Shown here in pieces: positions 29,271-38,533 of a stretch of 64,000 bases of DNA. The DNA is from 34-65-8 sp963529855. GTDB lineage: Bacteria > Pseudomonadota > Alphaproteobacteria > Sphingomonadales > Sphingomonadaceae. Within the stretch, counting starts at the first letter, position 1. Each line of letters begins with the position of its first letter. The notes beneath the pieces were generated by a model. That model made no database searches. It had not been told where the DNA came from and worked only from the letters and a program-made list of their open reading frames with translations. The position numbers and the translations under genes are program-made. The stretch is taken from assembly GCA_963529855.1 (NCBI GenBank), contig CAURZK010000005.1, positions 1 to 64,000 of the forward strand, read 5' to 3'.

Positions 29271-30218
29271 GTGATTGAGCTGCGCCAGCTTCGTTATCTG
29301 CTCGCGGCGGCGGAGGCGGGTAGTTTCAGCCGGGCGGCGCGGAACCTAAATATCAAGCAAGCCACACTGAGTCGTCATATCCTTGAAGTCGAAAAAAGGC
29401 TGGGCATGGTCTTGTTCGATCGCAAGACGCGCGGTGCGACCCTTACGGCGAATGGCGAAAGGTATCTATGCACGGCCCAGCGTATTGTGGGCGAGTTTGC
29501 CGATCTGAATGCTTGGGTCCGCGCTACGAACGATGGCCAAGCAGGCAGGCTCGCGATCGGATTTTACACATCTTTTTCGGCGGGCAACCTGCGCGCGACC
29601 CTTAGCGAGTTCGGCGAGCGGTATCCCGAGGTGAAGGTGCGCGGCTTCGAGCGCGATCGTGATATGTTGCTGGCGGGGATCGAAAACGGATTGCTCGACA
29701 TCGCGATCTTGGTCGGCGAAGTCCATTACCCAGGATTGATGAGCCGTCCATTTTGGAGCGAGCGATTGTTTGTGGTGCTGCCGGAAGGGCATTCCCTTGC
29801 CAGGCGTGAACGCATCCATTGGACCGACCTGACCGGCGAACGCTTCCTGTTGACCAAGCGAGATCCCGGAACCGAGACTCGCAACATGCTCTACGGCAAA
29901 CTCGGGATGCCCGGATATACACCCGAGATCGACATGGAAGATGTAAGCCGAGAGACAGTGCTGAGCGTCATTTCATTTGGTAGTCATATCTCGATCGTCG
30001 CGGAATCGGCGCTGGGCATCCATGTGCCTGGAGTAACTTTCCGCGAGGTCCACGAGAATATCGGCCATGCGCGGATTGGCTTCTCGGGCTACTGGCGTGC
30101 GGACAATGAGAATCCGGTGCTGCGCCGGTTTCTTGAGTTCGTCACCGTCCGCTATTCGATGCCGTCGGTGCCTGGGCCGCAGCCATCTTTTCAGCAACCG
30201 GGAAAGGAGCCGTCATGA
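29271..30218 (+). CDS. LysR-family transcriptional regulator
   Basis: GTG 29271 begins the canonical LysR helix-turn-helix (IELRQLRYLLAAAEAGSFSR; LNIKQATLSRHILEVEKRLG), with AGGCGG 5 nt upstream; upstream in-frame starts add unrelated residues. The 315-aa product has a periplasmic-binding-like effector domain from about residue 95. LysR regulators bind a small ligand and usually control neighbouring genes. Here the next gene overlaps by ATGA and belongs to the conjugation side, so it may control transfer rather than metal export. Confidence 0.88.
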   Translation: MIELRQLRYLLAAAEAGSFSRAARNLNIKQATLSRHILEVEKRLGMVLFDRKTRGATLTANGERYLCTAQRIVGEFADLNAWVRATNDGQAGRLAIGFYTSFSAGNLRATLSEFGERYPEVKVRGFERDRDMLLAGIENGLLDIAILVGEVHYPGLMSRPFWSERLFVVLPEGHSLARRERIHWTDLTGERFLLTKRDPGTETRNMLYGKLGMPGYTPEIDMEDVSRETVLSVISFGSHISIVAESALGIHVPGVTFREVHENIGHARIGFSGYWRADNENPVLRRFLEFVTVRYSMPSVPGPQPSFQQPGKEPS

Positions 30219-30523
30219 CGCAAGGAAAGACACTCATCATCGTGCTGGTCACGCTCATTATCGGGTTCGGGGCGGGCTTTGTCCTCCGCCCGGTGATCGT
30301 GCCCGTCGAGCGGACGGCGATCGTCGCCGGCCCGCCTGCCGCCGCCCCGGCGCCGGCCGAGCCGCGCGGGATGCAGTATTTCGCGGCGCATCTCGATGAA
30401 GCGCGGCAGGTCGTGGCGCAATGCGCGGAAGGAACGGCGCGCGGTGACGAGTGCGCCAACGCCGAGCAGGCCGTGATCGAGGCGGAAGGTCGGGAGCGTT
30501 TCAAGAAGTTCATGGGGAATTGA
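30215..30523 (+). CDS. Small membrane protein, entry-exclusion-like
   Basis: The 102-aa product has one N-terminal membrane helix (TLIIVLVTLIIGFGAGFVL), a Pro/Ala linker and a C-terminal helix with two Cys. Its end, EAEGRERFKKFMGN, is nearly identical to the end of TrbJ (EAEGRERFRRFMGN). TrbK-alt at 35074 has a comparable Cys plus RRRFF tail. This suggests a periplasmic factor that touches or mimics the same partner as TrbJ, possibly surface or entry exclusion. It overlaps the LysR gene by ATGA and faces the trb operon end, 18 bp away. Confidence 0.5.
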   Translation: MTQGKTLIIVLVTLIIGFGAGFVLRPVIVPVERTAIVAGPPAAAPAPAEPRGMQYFAAHLDEARQVVAQCAEGTARGDECANAEQAVIEAEGRERFKKFMGN

Positions 30524-30541
30524 GGCGAACGAACGCGGCCT

Positions 30542-30763
30542 TCATTTCCCCCGCGCACGGTGCCGGCGAAAGGCCCGGTCGGTTTCCATGAACCGGGTGA
30601 GCATCGGCGCGACCAGCTTGTCGGGCGGGACCGGCGATACCCCGGTCTCGGCCGCAAGCGCGGCGGCATAGGCTTGCAAGTCGCGATGCACGGCGGCGGG
30701 CAGCTCCACCGTGAGTTTGATGGGCCGATCGTCGGCCAGCGGCCCCAGCTTCAATTTGGTCAT
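30542..30763 (-). CDS. DUF2274 protein, end of trb operon
   Basis: The 73-aa protein matches DUF2274: LGPLADDRPIKLTVELPAAVHRDLQAYAAAL, PVPPDKLVAPMLTRFMETDRAF. Members sit directly after trbI in this ICE type. The fold suggests a ribbon-helix-helix-like DNA-binding protein (beta strand KLTVELP then two helices), but the role is unknown. It overlaps trbI by ATGA. Confidence 0.8.
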   Translation of the reverse strand: MTKLKLGPLADDRPIKLTVELPAAVHRDLQAYAAALAAETGVSPVPPDKLVAPMLTRFMETDRAFRRHRARGK

Positions 30764-31992
30764 CGTGTGGCTCCGATCGCCTCAAGCACTAGGTCGCGCG
30801 TAATCACGACGCGCAACGGATGCCCCGGCCGGATGGTGAGCGTCGGCTGCACGTTGAGCTGCCGACGCACGATCTGCTGGCCGGTCTGGTTGATGGTGTC
30901 CTGCGAGCCGCGCCTGAGCGCGCGGGTCAGGTCATCCTCACTGTCCGCGCCCAGTTCGGTCCCGACGCCGAGCAGCGTCGAGACGGCGGCGGCTTTCAAC
31001 AGATTGCCCCAATGCTGGTTCACGCGATCCTGTAGGCCAGCATACCCCGCCGCGTCGGCGCCGGGCTGACGCTCGAGAACGATCGAGCGGCCGTCCGGCA
31101 GGATCAGGCGATCCCATGCCAGAAGCACGCGCGTCTGACCGGCGGCGATCTCGCTGTCATATTCGCCGATCAGTCGCGCGCCCTGCGGGATGAGCAGGAT
31201 GCGGCCAGTGGGACTGTCATAGACGTTGGCCGTCACCTGGGCGGTGATCTGGCCGGGAAGGTCGGAACGGATGCCGGTGATGAGCGCGGCGGGCACGATG
31301 CTGCCGGCCTGCACGATGTTGGGCGAGGCCGGCGCTGTCAGCCGCTCGACGCTCACCGTGCGCGCATTGGACGCCTGCGCCATGAAGGCCCGCTTGGCGG
31401 CCTGGTCGCCCTGCGCGGCCAAGCCATCTGGTTGTCCTGGGGGCTGCGGAGCGGCGGCGTCTGGCGCTGCCAATGCGAGGTTCGGCAGGGACGGAATCGC
31501 ACCAGCCCCGGCGCTGCTGCCACCGAGGAACACGCCGCTCATGCGGGCGGCGTCGCGTTCCTGCTGCGCGCGCTGGCGGGCGGCTTCCTCGGCCTGGGCG
31601 CGCGGATCGGGCTGGGCGCCGACCGGCGGGACTGGGACATTCTCGCCGCGCTGCTGCGCGGAGACGATCGGGCCGCCGAGGTCGCCGGGAAGTGGCGGGC
31701 CGAGTTTCGGCGCCTGGCTGTAGTCGCGCGGCCCCGATGTGATTGTCTCGGAGGTGGCGCGGCTGTCGGTGCTATAGAGTTCCTTGGCCTCCTTCTCGCC
31801 CGGCGGCTTGAGCGCGTAGATCAGCGAGCCGCCGATGCCGAGGCCGGCGGCGACGCCTATGAAGGCCAGCGCCTTGCGCGACAGCCGCATGACGCGCGGC
31901 GGATCGCCCCGAAGCTGGAAGGCTTGAGGGTCGGCGCGCGGCGCTCGCGGTGTGGCTGCCTCGGGCGGGGAATTGCCGGCGGGATCGGTCAC
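30760..31992 (-). CDS. trbI: TrbI, VirB10-like channel protein
   Basis: TrbI spans the envelope as part of the type IV secretion core complex. The 410-aa protein has a cytoplasmic N-terminus, one helix near 40-60 (LSRKALAFIGVAAGLGIGGS), a Pro/Gln-rich periplasmic linker and the C-terminal VirB10 domain with VQAGSIVPAALITGIRSDLP, VYDSPTGRILLIPQGARLIG and NLLKAAAVSTLLGVGTELG. It overlaps trbG by ATGA. Confidence 0.94.
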   Translation of the reverse strand: MTDPAGNSPPEAATPRAPRADPQAFQLRGDPPRVMRLSRKALAFIGVAAGLGIGGSLIYALKPPGEKEAKELYSTDSRATSETITSGPRDYSQAPKLGPPLPGDLGGPIVSAQQRGENVPVPPVGAQPDPRAQAEEAARQRAQQERDAARMSGVFLGGSSAGAGAIPSLPNLALAAPDAAAPQPPGQPDGLAAQGDQAAKRAFMAQASNARTVSVERLTAPASPNIVQAGSIVPAALITGIRSDLPGQITAQVTANVYDSPTGRILLIPQGARLIGEYDSEIAAGQTRVLLAWDRLILPDGRSIVLERQPGADAAGYAGLQDRVNQHWGNLLKAAAVSTLLGVGTELGADSEDDLTRALRRGSQDTINQTGQQIVRRQLNVQPTLTIRPGHPLRVVITRDLVLEAIGATR

Positions 31993-33005
31993 GGCCGCCC
32001 CCTGCGCCCATCGTCACGCACGATGCGGACGCGCTGCTCGCTGCGCCGGTCGCCCAGGCGCAGCTCGGCGGCGGCGAATAGCCGGTCCACCACCATGTAG
32101 CGGCCCTGCACGCGGTAATTGACCAGCTCGACGTCGCCGGCCGCGCCGGTCACGAACAGCGGCGGCATCTCGCCCTGCGAGATCCCCGCCGGAAACTCGA
32201 TGAACACCTGGGCGGAATCGTCGAACGCTCGAACGGGCTTCCACGGCACGCGGTCGCCCTCGATCCGATAGCGGAAATTGAGCGCGGCGAGGTCGATGCC
32301 GGTGGCAACGGGGGCCGAGGCGGCAGCGGCGGCATTGGCGCCGCGCAGGGCGATGAGCTGGTCCTGCGGATAAATCCAGGAGACCGATGCCATGTAGGTC
32401 GCGGACGTGGCGCGAAGCTCCACATGGTAGGTTCGCCGGTCGGTGTTGATAACGAGGTTCGTGGCGATGTCCGATCGGGTAGGCTTCACGAGGATATGCA
32501 CGCGCGCCGTCGCGCCGCTGCCGCTCACCGTATCGCCGATGATCCACCTGACCGTATCGCCCGCCGCGACCGGCCCCGGCCCCACGAGCTGCTCGCCCTC
32601 TTGCAAGGCGATGTCCGTCACCTGACCGGGCGCGGTATAAACCTGATAGAGCGCGCCCTGCGTCCAGGGATATTGCTGGATGGCGTTCGCATAGCCGTCG
32701 CGGGTGGGCTGCACGCGGGCGGCGGCATTGGCCGCGCCGACACGGCGACGCGGATCGGTGGGCTCGGAAGTTGGAGCGCTGTCCGTCACCGGCTTCAATT
32801 GGCCGGGGAGCGGCAGCGGCTCGGGGATCGTCACCACCTCGACGGCACGCGGCGGTTCCGCGGCCGGCGTCGCCGCGATCTCGCGCGGCGGATCATCGTA
32901 AGCGATTGCGGGCGGCTTCGCCGATGTGGTTGCGCAGCCGGCAAGCGCGGCGGCGGAGACGAGCAAGGCCGCCGAAGCGGAGCGGCGGAAAGGCGTGGGC
33001 GTCAT
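31989..33005 (-). CDS. trbG: TrbG, VirB9-like channel protein
   Basis: TrbG is the outer-membrane-layer component of the core complex. The 338-aa product starts at ATG 33005, overlapping trbF, and has a lipoprotein-like signal (SAALLVSAAALAGC). The VirB9/TrbG domain shows YQVYTAPGQVTDIALQEGEQ, WIIGDTVSGSG, HILVKPTRSDIATNLVINTD and, near the end, QVFIEFPAGI and YRVQGRYMVVDRLFAAAEL. Confidence 0.94.
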   Translation of the reverse strand: MTPTPFRRSASAALLVSAAALAGCATTSAKPPAIAYDDPPREIAATPAAEPPRAVEVVTIPEPLPLPGQLKPVTDSAPTSEPTDPRRRVGAANAAARVQPTRDGYANAIQQYPWTQGALYQVYTAPGQVTDIALQEGEQLVGPGPVAAGDTVRWIIGDTVSGSGATARVHILVKPTRSDIATNLVINTDRRTYHVELRATSATYMASVSWIYPQDQLIALRGANAAAAASAPVATGIDLAALNFRYRIEGDRVPWKPVRAFDDSAQVFIEFPAGISQGEMPPLFVTGAAGDVELVNYRVQGRYMVVDRLFAAAELRLGDRRSEQRVRIVRDDGRRGRP

Positions 33006-33685
33006 TGCGACAGCTCCTTTGACCAGTTGAGGGCGTTCACGAAGACGCCGAGCGGATTCTTGCGCAGTGCGTCGGGCGTGCGCGGCGGTTGCACGACGAT
33101 GGTGAGAATGGCCGACCAGCGTTCGGTGGCGGCGAGGCTCCCGTCCTGATAGCGGCGCTCGGTCCAGGCCACGCGAAAGCTGTCGGGCGACGCGCGGATC
33201 ACGCTCGACACGTCCACCGCGACCTGCACGCGGCCAACATTGGCGAAGGGGTCGTTGGCGCGCGCGTAGTCGTTGAGCGCCAGCGCGCCCTTGTCGGTGG
33301 TGAAGTCGTAGGCCCGGAGCCAGTTCTGACGGACGATCACCGGATCGGCCGGGATCGCGCGGACCTGCTCGATGAAGCGGGCGAGGTGGAACGCGATCTG
33401 CGGATCGGTGGGACGGTAGCCGACTTGGGCGGGAGCGACGGCCTGGGCCTCGCCCAGCCGATCGACCTGCACCACCCAGGGCACGATATGCCCGCGCGCC
33501 GATTGCCACACGATACCGGCGGCAAGACCGCCGGAGAGAGCCAGCGCGCCGAAGAAGGCGAGGCGCCAGTTCCTTGCCTGAACACGCGCGGCACCGATGC
33601 GGTCGTCCCATAGCTGGGCTGCACGCTGATAAGGTGTCGTGGGTTCGGGCGTCTGGCCGTAGCGGATGGTGGGGCGTCGGAACAT
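33002..33685 (-). CDS. trbF: TrbF, VirB8-like inner-membrane protein
   Basis: The 227-aa protein has a short cytoplasmic part (NPYQRAAQ-type PTTPYQRAAQLWDDRIG), one membrane helix near 43-62 and a periplasmic VirB8/TrbF domain (WVVQVDRLGEAQAV; RAYDFTTDKGALALNDYARA; RVAWTERRYQDG). VirB8-type proteins nucleate the channel. It lies 6 bp after trbL and overlaps trbG. Confidence 0.93.
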   Translation of the reverse strand: MFRRPTIRYGQTPEPTTPYQRAAQLWDDRIGAARVQARNWRLAFFGALALSGGLAAGIVWQSARGHIVPWVVQVDRLGEAQAVAPAQVGYRPTDPQIAFHLARFIEQVRAIPADPVIVRQNWLRAYDFTTDKGALALNDYARANDPFANVGRVQVAVDVSSVIRASPDSFRVAWTERRYQDGSLAATERWSAILTIVVQPPRTPDALRKNPLGVFVNALNWSKELSQ

Positions 33686-33691
33686 GGAGGA

Positions 33692-35077
33692 TCAGTCCTT
33701 CTCTTTGATGTCGGGACCGCCGCCACCGCCGTGGCTGTCGCCGGCCTTCATGGTGTGGGCGAGCACGGTCGCGCCGTGGCTGACGGACTGGCGGCGTTTC
33801 ATCGCGGCGGCCCATGCGGGTTGGGCCGACGTGCCGGCCGGTGCGGAACCGCCAGCGGTTGCGGCCGCCGGGGCGGCGGATGCGGGTCCGCCGGTGATCG
33901 TGCCGCCGGTGGCGGTGAACCCGGCGCGAGCGCCCGAGCGGAAATTGGCCTTCATCGCCGCGCCGCCCTTGGCGGCCGCCTTGCGCAAGGGCGAGAGGGC
34001 AGCGTTCGCCGCGCTTCCCGCCGCCGCCTGGCCGATCGCGGCCATGCCGCCCGCGACAGCGCCCGCGCCGCTCTTGCCAAACGAACCGAGGCTGTAGGCG
34101 CTGGTCGCGCCGCCTGCCATCTGAGCGCCGCCACGCGCAGCGGCGCCGGTCATCCGACCGGCTGCGCCGAGGGCGGACCCGGCCGCCCCGACGCCAAGCC
34201 GTGCCGCGGCCGCGCCGCCGACCAGCGCGCCGCCTGCGGCCAGCGCGGTCCCGGCCGCCGCACCCGCGCCGAGCTGCGGGCCGCCCGAGACGATGCCGTT
34301 GGCGATGCCGGGACCGAAGATCGATAGGCCCAGGAGCGACAGCGCGGCGAGCGCGATGGCCATGACCTGATTGATGTCGGGCGCAGGGCCGAGGGCTGCG
34401 CCGGTGAACTGGCTGAACAGCGTGGTGCCGATGCCGGTGATGACCGCCAGCACCAGCACCTTGATGCCGGTCGAGACGACATGGCCCAGCACACGCTCGG
34501 CCATGAAGGCAGTCTTGTTGAAGAACGCGAACGGCAGCAGGACGAAGCCGGCGAGCGTCACCAGCTTGAACTCGATCAGCGTGATGAAGACCTGCACGGC
34601 GATGATGAAGAAGGCGAGCACCACGATCACCCAGGCGAGCAGCAGCACGAGGATCAGCGCGAGGTTCGAGAACACGGCCCAAAGGCTGGAGAACTGCCCC
34701 GCCGCATCGAGCAGCGGTTTGGCGGCTTCGAGCCCCTTCGCCGCGATCGTGCCGGGCTTCATGAACTCGTCGATCGTCATGGCGCCGCCGCTGGCCTGGA
34801 GGCCGAGCCCGGCGAAGCTCTCGAACACGATGGTCGCGAGCAGCGAGAAATTGCCGATGATGAAGGCGAAGGTGCCGATGTAGAGCGTCTTCTTGACGAG
34901 GCGTTGCAACACGTCCTCATCCGCGCCCCAGGCCCAGAACAGACCGGCGAGCGTCACGTCGATGGCGATCAGCGTGGTCGAGAGGAACGCGACCTCGCCG
35001 CCGAGCAGCCCGAATCCGCTGTCGATGTAGCCGGTGAAGACACCCAGGAAATTGTCGATAACGCCGGTGTCGTTCAT
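33692..35077 (-). CDS. trbL: TrbL, VirB6-like polytopic membrane protein
   Basis: The 461-aa protein has about six helices in the first 270 residues (GVIDNFLGVFTGYIDSGFGL; FFIIAVQVFITLIEFKLVTL; FAFFNKTAFMAERVLGHVVS), followed by a long Ala/Gly-rich tail with low-complexity repeats (GAGAAAGTALAAGGALVGGA). TrbL forms the inner-membrane part of the channel. The last residues are DIKEKD. It overlaps the TrbK-alt gene by ATGA. Confidence 0.93.
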   Translation of the reverse strand: MNDTGVIDNFLGVFTGYIDSGFGLLGGEVAFLSTTLIAIDVTLAGLFWAWGADEDVLQRLVKKTLYIGTFAFIIGNFSLLATIVFESFAGLGLQASGGAMTIDEFMKPGTIAAKGLEAAKPLLDAAGQFSSLWAVFSNLALILVLLLAWVIVVLAFFIIAVQVFITLIEFKLVTLAGFVLLPFAFFNKTAFMAERVLGHVVSTGIKVLVLAVITGIGTTLFSQFTGAALGPAPDINQVMAIALAALSLLGLSIFGPGIANGIVSGGPQLGAGAAAGTALAAGGALVGGAAAARLGVGAAGSALGAAGRMTGAAARGGAQMAGGATSAYSLGSFGKSGAGAVAGGMAAIGQAAAGSAANAALSPLRKAAAKGGAAMKANFRSGARAGFTATGGTITGGPASAAPAAATAGGSAPAGTSAQPAWAAAMKRRQSVSHGATVLAHTMKAGDSHGGGGGPDIKEKD

Positions 35078-35376
35078 GGCCGGACGCCTTCGTCCGGCGC
35101 CATGTCGCCGCCCCGCTCCGTCGCGGGCGCGGACTCGTCCTGGCGGAAGAAGCGACGGCGATTGGCGGCCCAGGCCGCTTCGCAGGCGCTGTCCGGCATG
35201 GTCAGCGAGGCGCAGCGGTCCAGCTCGCGGGCGAGCCTGGCCTGGCCTTCATCCGCCGGCAGGATGAGCGGCGGCGCGGGCACAGGGTCATCGGGCTGGA
35301 CGGCGGCGACGATCGCTACCGTCATCATCAGCCCGGCCAGCGCCGCCACCCCTGCGATCTTCGCCGTGCGCGACAT
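35074..35376 (-). CDS. TrbK-alt, putative entry-exclusion protein
   Basis: The 100-aa protein has an N-terminal membrane or signal helix (AGVAALAGLMMTVAIVAAV) and the TrbK-alt core LARELDRCASLTMPDSACEAAWAANRRRFF, here seen as two Cys about 12 residues apart followed by RRRFF. It occupies the trbK position between trbJ and trbL. Entry-exclusion proteins block redundant transfer into cells that already carry the element. Confidence 0.75.
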   Translation of the reverse strand: MSRTAKIAGVAALAGLMMTVAIVAAVQPDDPVPAPPLILPADEGQARLARELDRCASLTMPDSACEAAWAANRRRFFRQDESAPATERGGDMAPDEGVRP

Positions 35377-35384
35377 CGGGCGTC

Positions 35385-36101
35385 TCAGTTGCCCATGAAG
35401 CGGCGGAACCGCTCGCGGCCCTCGGCTTCTTCGGCCGCCTGGCGGGCGGATTGCAGCGCCTGCGCCCGGCCCTGCGCCGCAACGGCGGCGGTGAGGTCCG
35501 CGAGCTGCTGCGATTGCAGGGCGAGAAGCTGGTTGCCCGCCTGTGCCGCCTGGAGCGCGCCCGTTGCGGACTGGCTGGCCGAGACCAGGCTGTCCATCGT
35601 CGTGCGCGTGCCTTCGATGTTGCCGACGACGCCGGCCTGCACCTGCAGGGCGTCTTGGAACGCGCCGACGCTATCCTCCCAGCGGGCATTGGCGTTGGCG
35701 ACCATCTGCGCGTGATCGCCGGTCAGCGCCGCGCCCTTGTAGCGGCCGTTGAACGCCTGCTGGATGTCCTGCACGTCGTAGGCGATGCGCTGGGCCTCGG
35801 AGAGAAGCTGCTGGGTGCGCTGCACCTGTTGCTGGAGCTGCTGAAGCGAGGAGAACGGCAGCGAGGTGAGGTTGCGGGCCTCGTTGATGAGGCTCGTGGC
35901 TCCTTGCTGGATTTGCTGGATCTGATTGTTGATCTGCTGGAGCGACCGCGCGGCCGTCAGCACGTTCTGCGCGTAATTGGTCGGGTCATAGACGATGCCG
36001 CCGAACTGCGCGTAGGCTGGCATGGGCGCGATCATCGGCACGACGGCCGCGCTGGCGAGGACGCCGGCCAAGATGGCGCGGCGCAGGGGGAATCCCGTCA
36101 T
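35385..36101 (-). CDS. trbJ: TrbJ, VirB5-like periplasmic protein
   Basis: ATG 36101 overlaps the trbE stop, and the 238-aa product starts with a signal peptide (MTGFPLRRAILAGVLASAAV, cut near AYAQ). The mature part is Gln-rich helical coiled coil (LQQINNQIQQIQQGATSLI; LQQLQQQVQRTQQLLSEAQR). TrbJ/VirB5 proteins are minor pilus components. The C-terminal EAEGRERFRRFMGN recurs in the 102-aa protein at 30215. Confidence 0.92.
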   Translation of the reverse strand: MTGFPLRRAILAGVLASAAVVPMIAPMPAYAQFGGIVYDPTNYAQNVLTAARSLQQINNQIQQIQQGATSLINEARNLTSLPFSSLQQLQQQVQRTQQLLSEAQRIAYDVQDIQQAFNGRYKGAALTGDHAQMVANANARWEDSVGAFQDALQVQAGVVGNIEGTRTTMDSLVSASQSATGALQAAQAGNQLLALQSQQLADLTAAVAAQGRAQALQSARQAAEEAEGRERFRRFMGN

Positions 36102-38533
36102 AGAGGTAACTCCTGCTGGCTGGGGGGAAGAAGCTCGACGGCCCAGGCGCAGCCGCGATGGCGCAGCCATTCGGCTGCGAACGCGGGTGCCCCGTGGGTT
36201 TCGATGATGTCGGCGATGGCGAGCTGGTCGGTCTTCGACGACGCGGCGGTAAAGGTCAGCGCGACCTCACCCAGCCCCAGCTCGAACAGGCGATTGCCGC
36301 GCCTGCTTTGACAGTAATAATCCCGCTTGGGCGTTGCCCGGCTGAGGATTTCGATCTGCCGGGCGTTCAAGCCGAACCGCTCGTAGATCGCCGCGATCTG
36401 CGGCTCGGCCGCGCGCTCGTTCGGTAGGAAGATGCGCGTCGGGCAGGACTCGATGATGGCCGGCGCGATGCTCGACGTCTCGATGTCGGCGAGGCTCTGC
36501 GTCGCGAAGACGACGCTGGCATTGCGCTTGCGCAAGGTCTTCAGCCACTCGCGGAGCTGCGCGGCGAAGTCCGGGCTGTCGAGGACCAGCCAGCCCTCGT
36601 CGATGATGATGAGCGTCGGCGAGCCGTCCAGCCGCCCTTCGATCCGGTGGAACAGATAGGAGAGCACCGCGGCGGCCGAGCCGGCGCCGACCAGCCCCTC
36701 GGTCTCGAAGGCTTGCATGTCGGCTTCGCCCAGCCGCTCGGCCTCGGCGTCGAGCAGCCGGCCCCACGGCCCGCCGATGCAATAGGGCGCGAGCGCCTGC
36801 TTGAGCTGCTGGCTCTGCAACAGGACCGCGAGCCCTGTCAGCGTGCGTTCGGCGGGCGGTGCGCTGGCGAGCGATCCGAGCGCCGACCAGATATGCTCCT
36901 TGGCCTGGGGATCGACCGCGACGCCTTCGCTGGCGAGGATCGCCGCCAGCCATTCGGCCGCCCAGGCGCGTTCGGCCGGATCGTCGATATGGGCGAGCGG
37001 CTGCAACTGGACGCCGGCTTCATCGTCGGAGAGGCTACCGCCGAGATCCTGCCAGTCCCCGCCACAGGCGATGGCGGCGGCGCGGATGCTGCCGCCGAAG
37101 TCGAAGGCGAAAACCTGGCTGTTCTCGTAGCGGCGGAACTGCATCGCCATCAGCGCGAGCAGCACCGACTTGCCGGCGCCGGTCGGGCCGACGATCAGCG
37201 TGTGCCCGACATCGCTGCCATCGGGATGAAGGGAAAACCGGAACGGGGTCGAGCCTTCGGTCCTGCCATAGAGCAAGGGGGGTTGTCCGAAGTGCTCGTC
37301 CCGTTCCGGCCCCGCCCATACTGCTGACAGGGGGATCAGGTGGGCGAGATTGATGGTGGAGATCGGCGGTTGCCGGACGTTGGCGTAGGTATGGCCGGGC
37401 AAGCTTCCCAGCCATGCCTCGATCGCGTTCATCCCCTCGGGGATCACGGTGAAGTCGCGGCCCTGGATGACCTTCTCGACCAATCGCAGCTTCTCGGCGG
37501 CGATGGCGGGATCGCGGTCCCATACCGTCACCGTCGCGGTGACGTAGGCCATGCCGGCATAGTCGGAGCCCAGTTCCTGCAGGGCGATGTCGGCGTCGGC
37601 GGCCTTGTTCGAGGCGTCGCTGTCCAGCAGCGTGCTCGCCTCGTTGGTCATGACTTCCTTGAGAATCGCCGCGACCGACTTGCGCTTGGCGAACCATTGC
37701 CGCCGGATGCGGGTGAGCAGCTTGGTCGCGTCGGTCTTGTCGAGCATGATCGCGCGGGTCGCCCAGCGATACTCGAAGGCGAGGCGGTTCAGCTCGTCGA
37801 GCAGGCCGGGGAACGTGACGCTGGGGAATCCCGTGATCGTCAGCGTGCGGAGATGATGGTCGCCCAGGCGCGGTTCGAGCCCGCCGGTCAGCGGCTCGTC
37901 TGCGAGCAGCGCGTCGAGGTGCATCGGGGTTTCCGGCACGCGCACGCGCTGGCGCCGGGTCGAGATGGTGCTGTGCAGGTAGGTCAGCGTCTCGCCGTCA
38001 TCGAGCCAGCGGACTTCGGGCACGAAGCCCTCGACCAGATTGAGCACGCGGTCGCTGCGATCGGTGAAGCCCTTGAGCAGCTCCCACGGATCGACGCCGC
38101 TGGTGGACCGGCCCTCGTAGAGCCAGCCTTCGGCCCGCGCGGCTTCCTCCGCCGGCGGCATCCACAGCAGCGTCAGATAGTAGGCGCTCTCGAAATGCGC
38201 GCCTTCCTCGCGGAACTGTTCGCGCCGTTCCATGTCCACGAGGGCGGAGACGGGATCGGGAAAGTCGGATTCCGGGTAGTTGAGCGCGGGCGTCCGCTGC
38301 GCCTCGACAAAGATCGCCCAGCCCGAACCGAGACGCCGCAGCGCGTTGTTGAGCCGTGCCGTGGTGGCGACCAGCTCGGCCGGCGTGGCGCTGTCGAGAT
38401 CGGGGCCACGGAAACGGGCCGTGCGCTGAAAGCTGCCGTCCTTGTTGAGAACGACGCCTTCGCCGACCAATGCCGCCCAGGGCAGGAAGTCGGCTAGGTG
38501 CGCGGCGCGATTCCGGTATTCGCGCAGGCTCAT
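36098..38533 (-). CDS. trbE: TrbE, VirB4-like ATPase
   Basis: This is the 811-aa motor ATPase of the mating-pair apparatus. The start is taken at 38533, where ATGA overlaps the trbD stop; an adjacent ATG at 38536 is equally possible. The CagE/TrbE N-domain (MSLREYRNRAAHLADFLPWA) is followed by the ATPase domain with Walker A GPTGAGKSVLLALMAMQF (near 453), Walker B LIIIDEGWLVLDSP (near 641) and VVFATQSLADIETSSIAPAI. All key residues are intact. Confidence 0.95.
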   Translation of the reverse strand: MSLREYRNRAAHLADFLPWAALVGEGVVLNKDGSFQRTARFRGPDLDSATPAELVATTARLNNALRRLGSGWAIFVEAQRTPALNYPESDFPDPVSALVDMERREQFREEGAHFESAYYLTLLWMPPAEEAARAEGWLYEGRSTSGVDPWELLKGFTDRSDRVLNLVEGFVPEVRWLDDGETLTYLHSTISTRRQRVRVPETPMHLDALLADEPLTGGLEPRLGDHHLRTLTITGFPSVTFPGLLDELNRLAFEYRWATRAIMLDKTDATKLLTRIRRQWFAKRKSVAAILKEVMTNEASTLLDSDASNKAADADIALQELGSDYAGMAYVTATVTVWDRDPAIAAEKLRLVEKVIQGRDFTVIPEGMNAIEAWLGSLPGHTYANVRQPPISTINLAHLIPLSAVWAGPERDEHFGQPPLLYGRTEGSTPFRFSLHPDGSDVGHTLIVGPTGAGKSVLLALMAMQFRRYENSQVFAFDFGGSIRAAAIACGGDWQDLGGSLSDDEAGVQLQPLAHIDDPAERAWAAEWLAAILASEGVAVDPQAKEHIWSALGSLASAPPAERTLTGLAVLLQSQQLKQALAPYCIGGPWGRLLDAEAERLGEADMQAFETEGLVGAGSAAAVLSYLFHRIEGRLDGSPTLIIIDEGWLVLDSPDFAAQLREWLKTLRKRNASVVFATQSLADIETSSIAPAIIESCPTRIFLPNERAAEPQIAAIYERFGLNARQIEILSRATPKRDYYCQSRRGNRLFELGLGEVALTFTAASSKTDQLAIADIIETHGAPAFAAEWLRHRGCAWAVELLPPSQQELPL

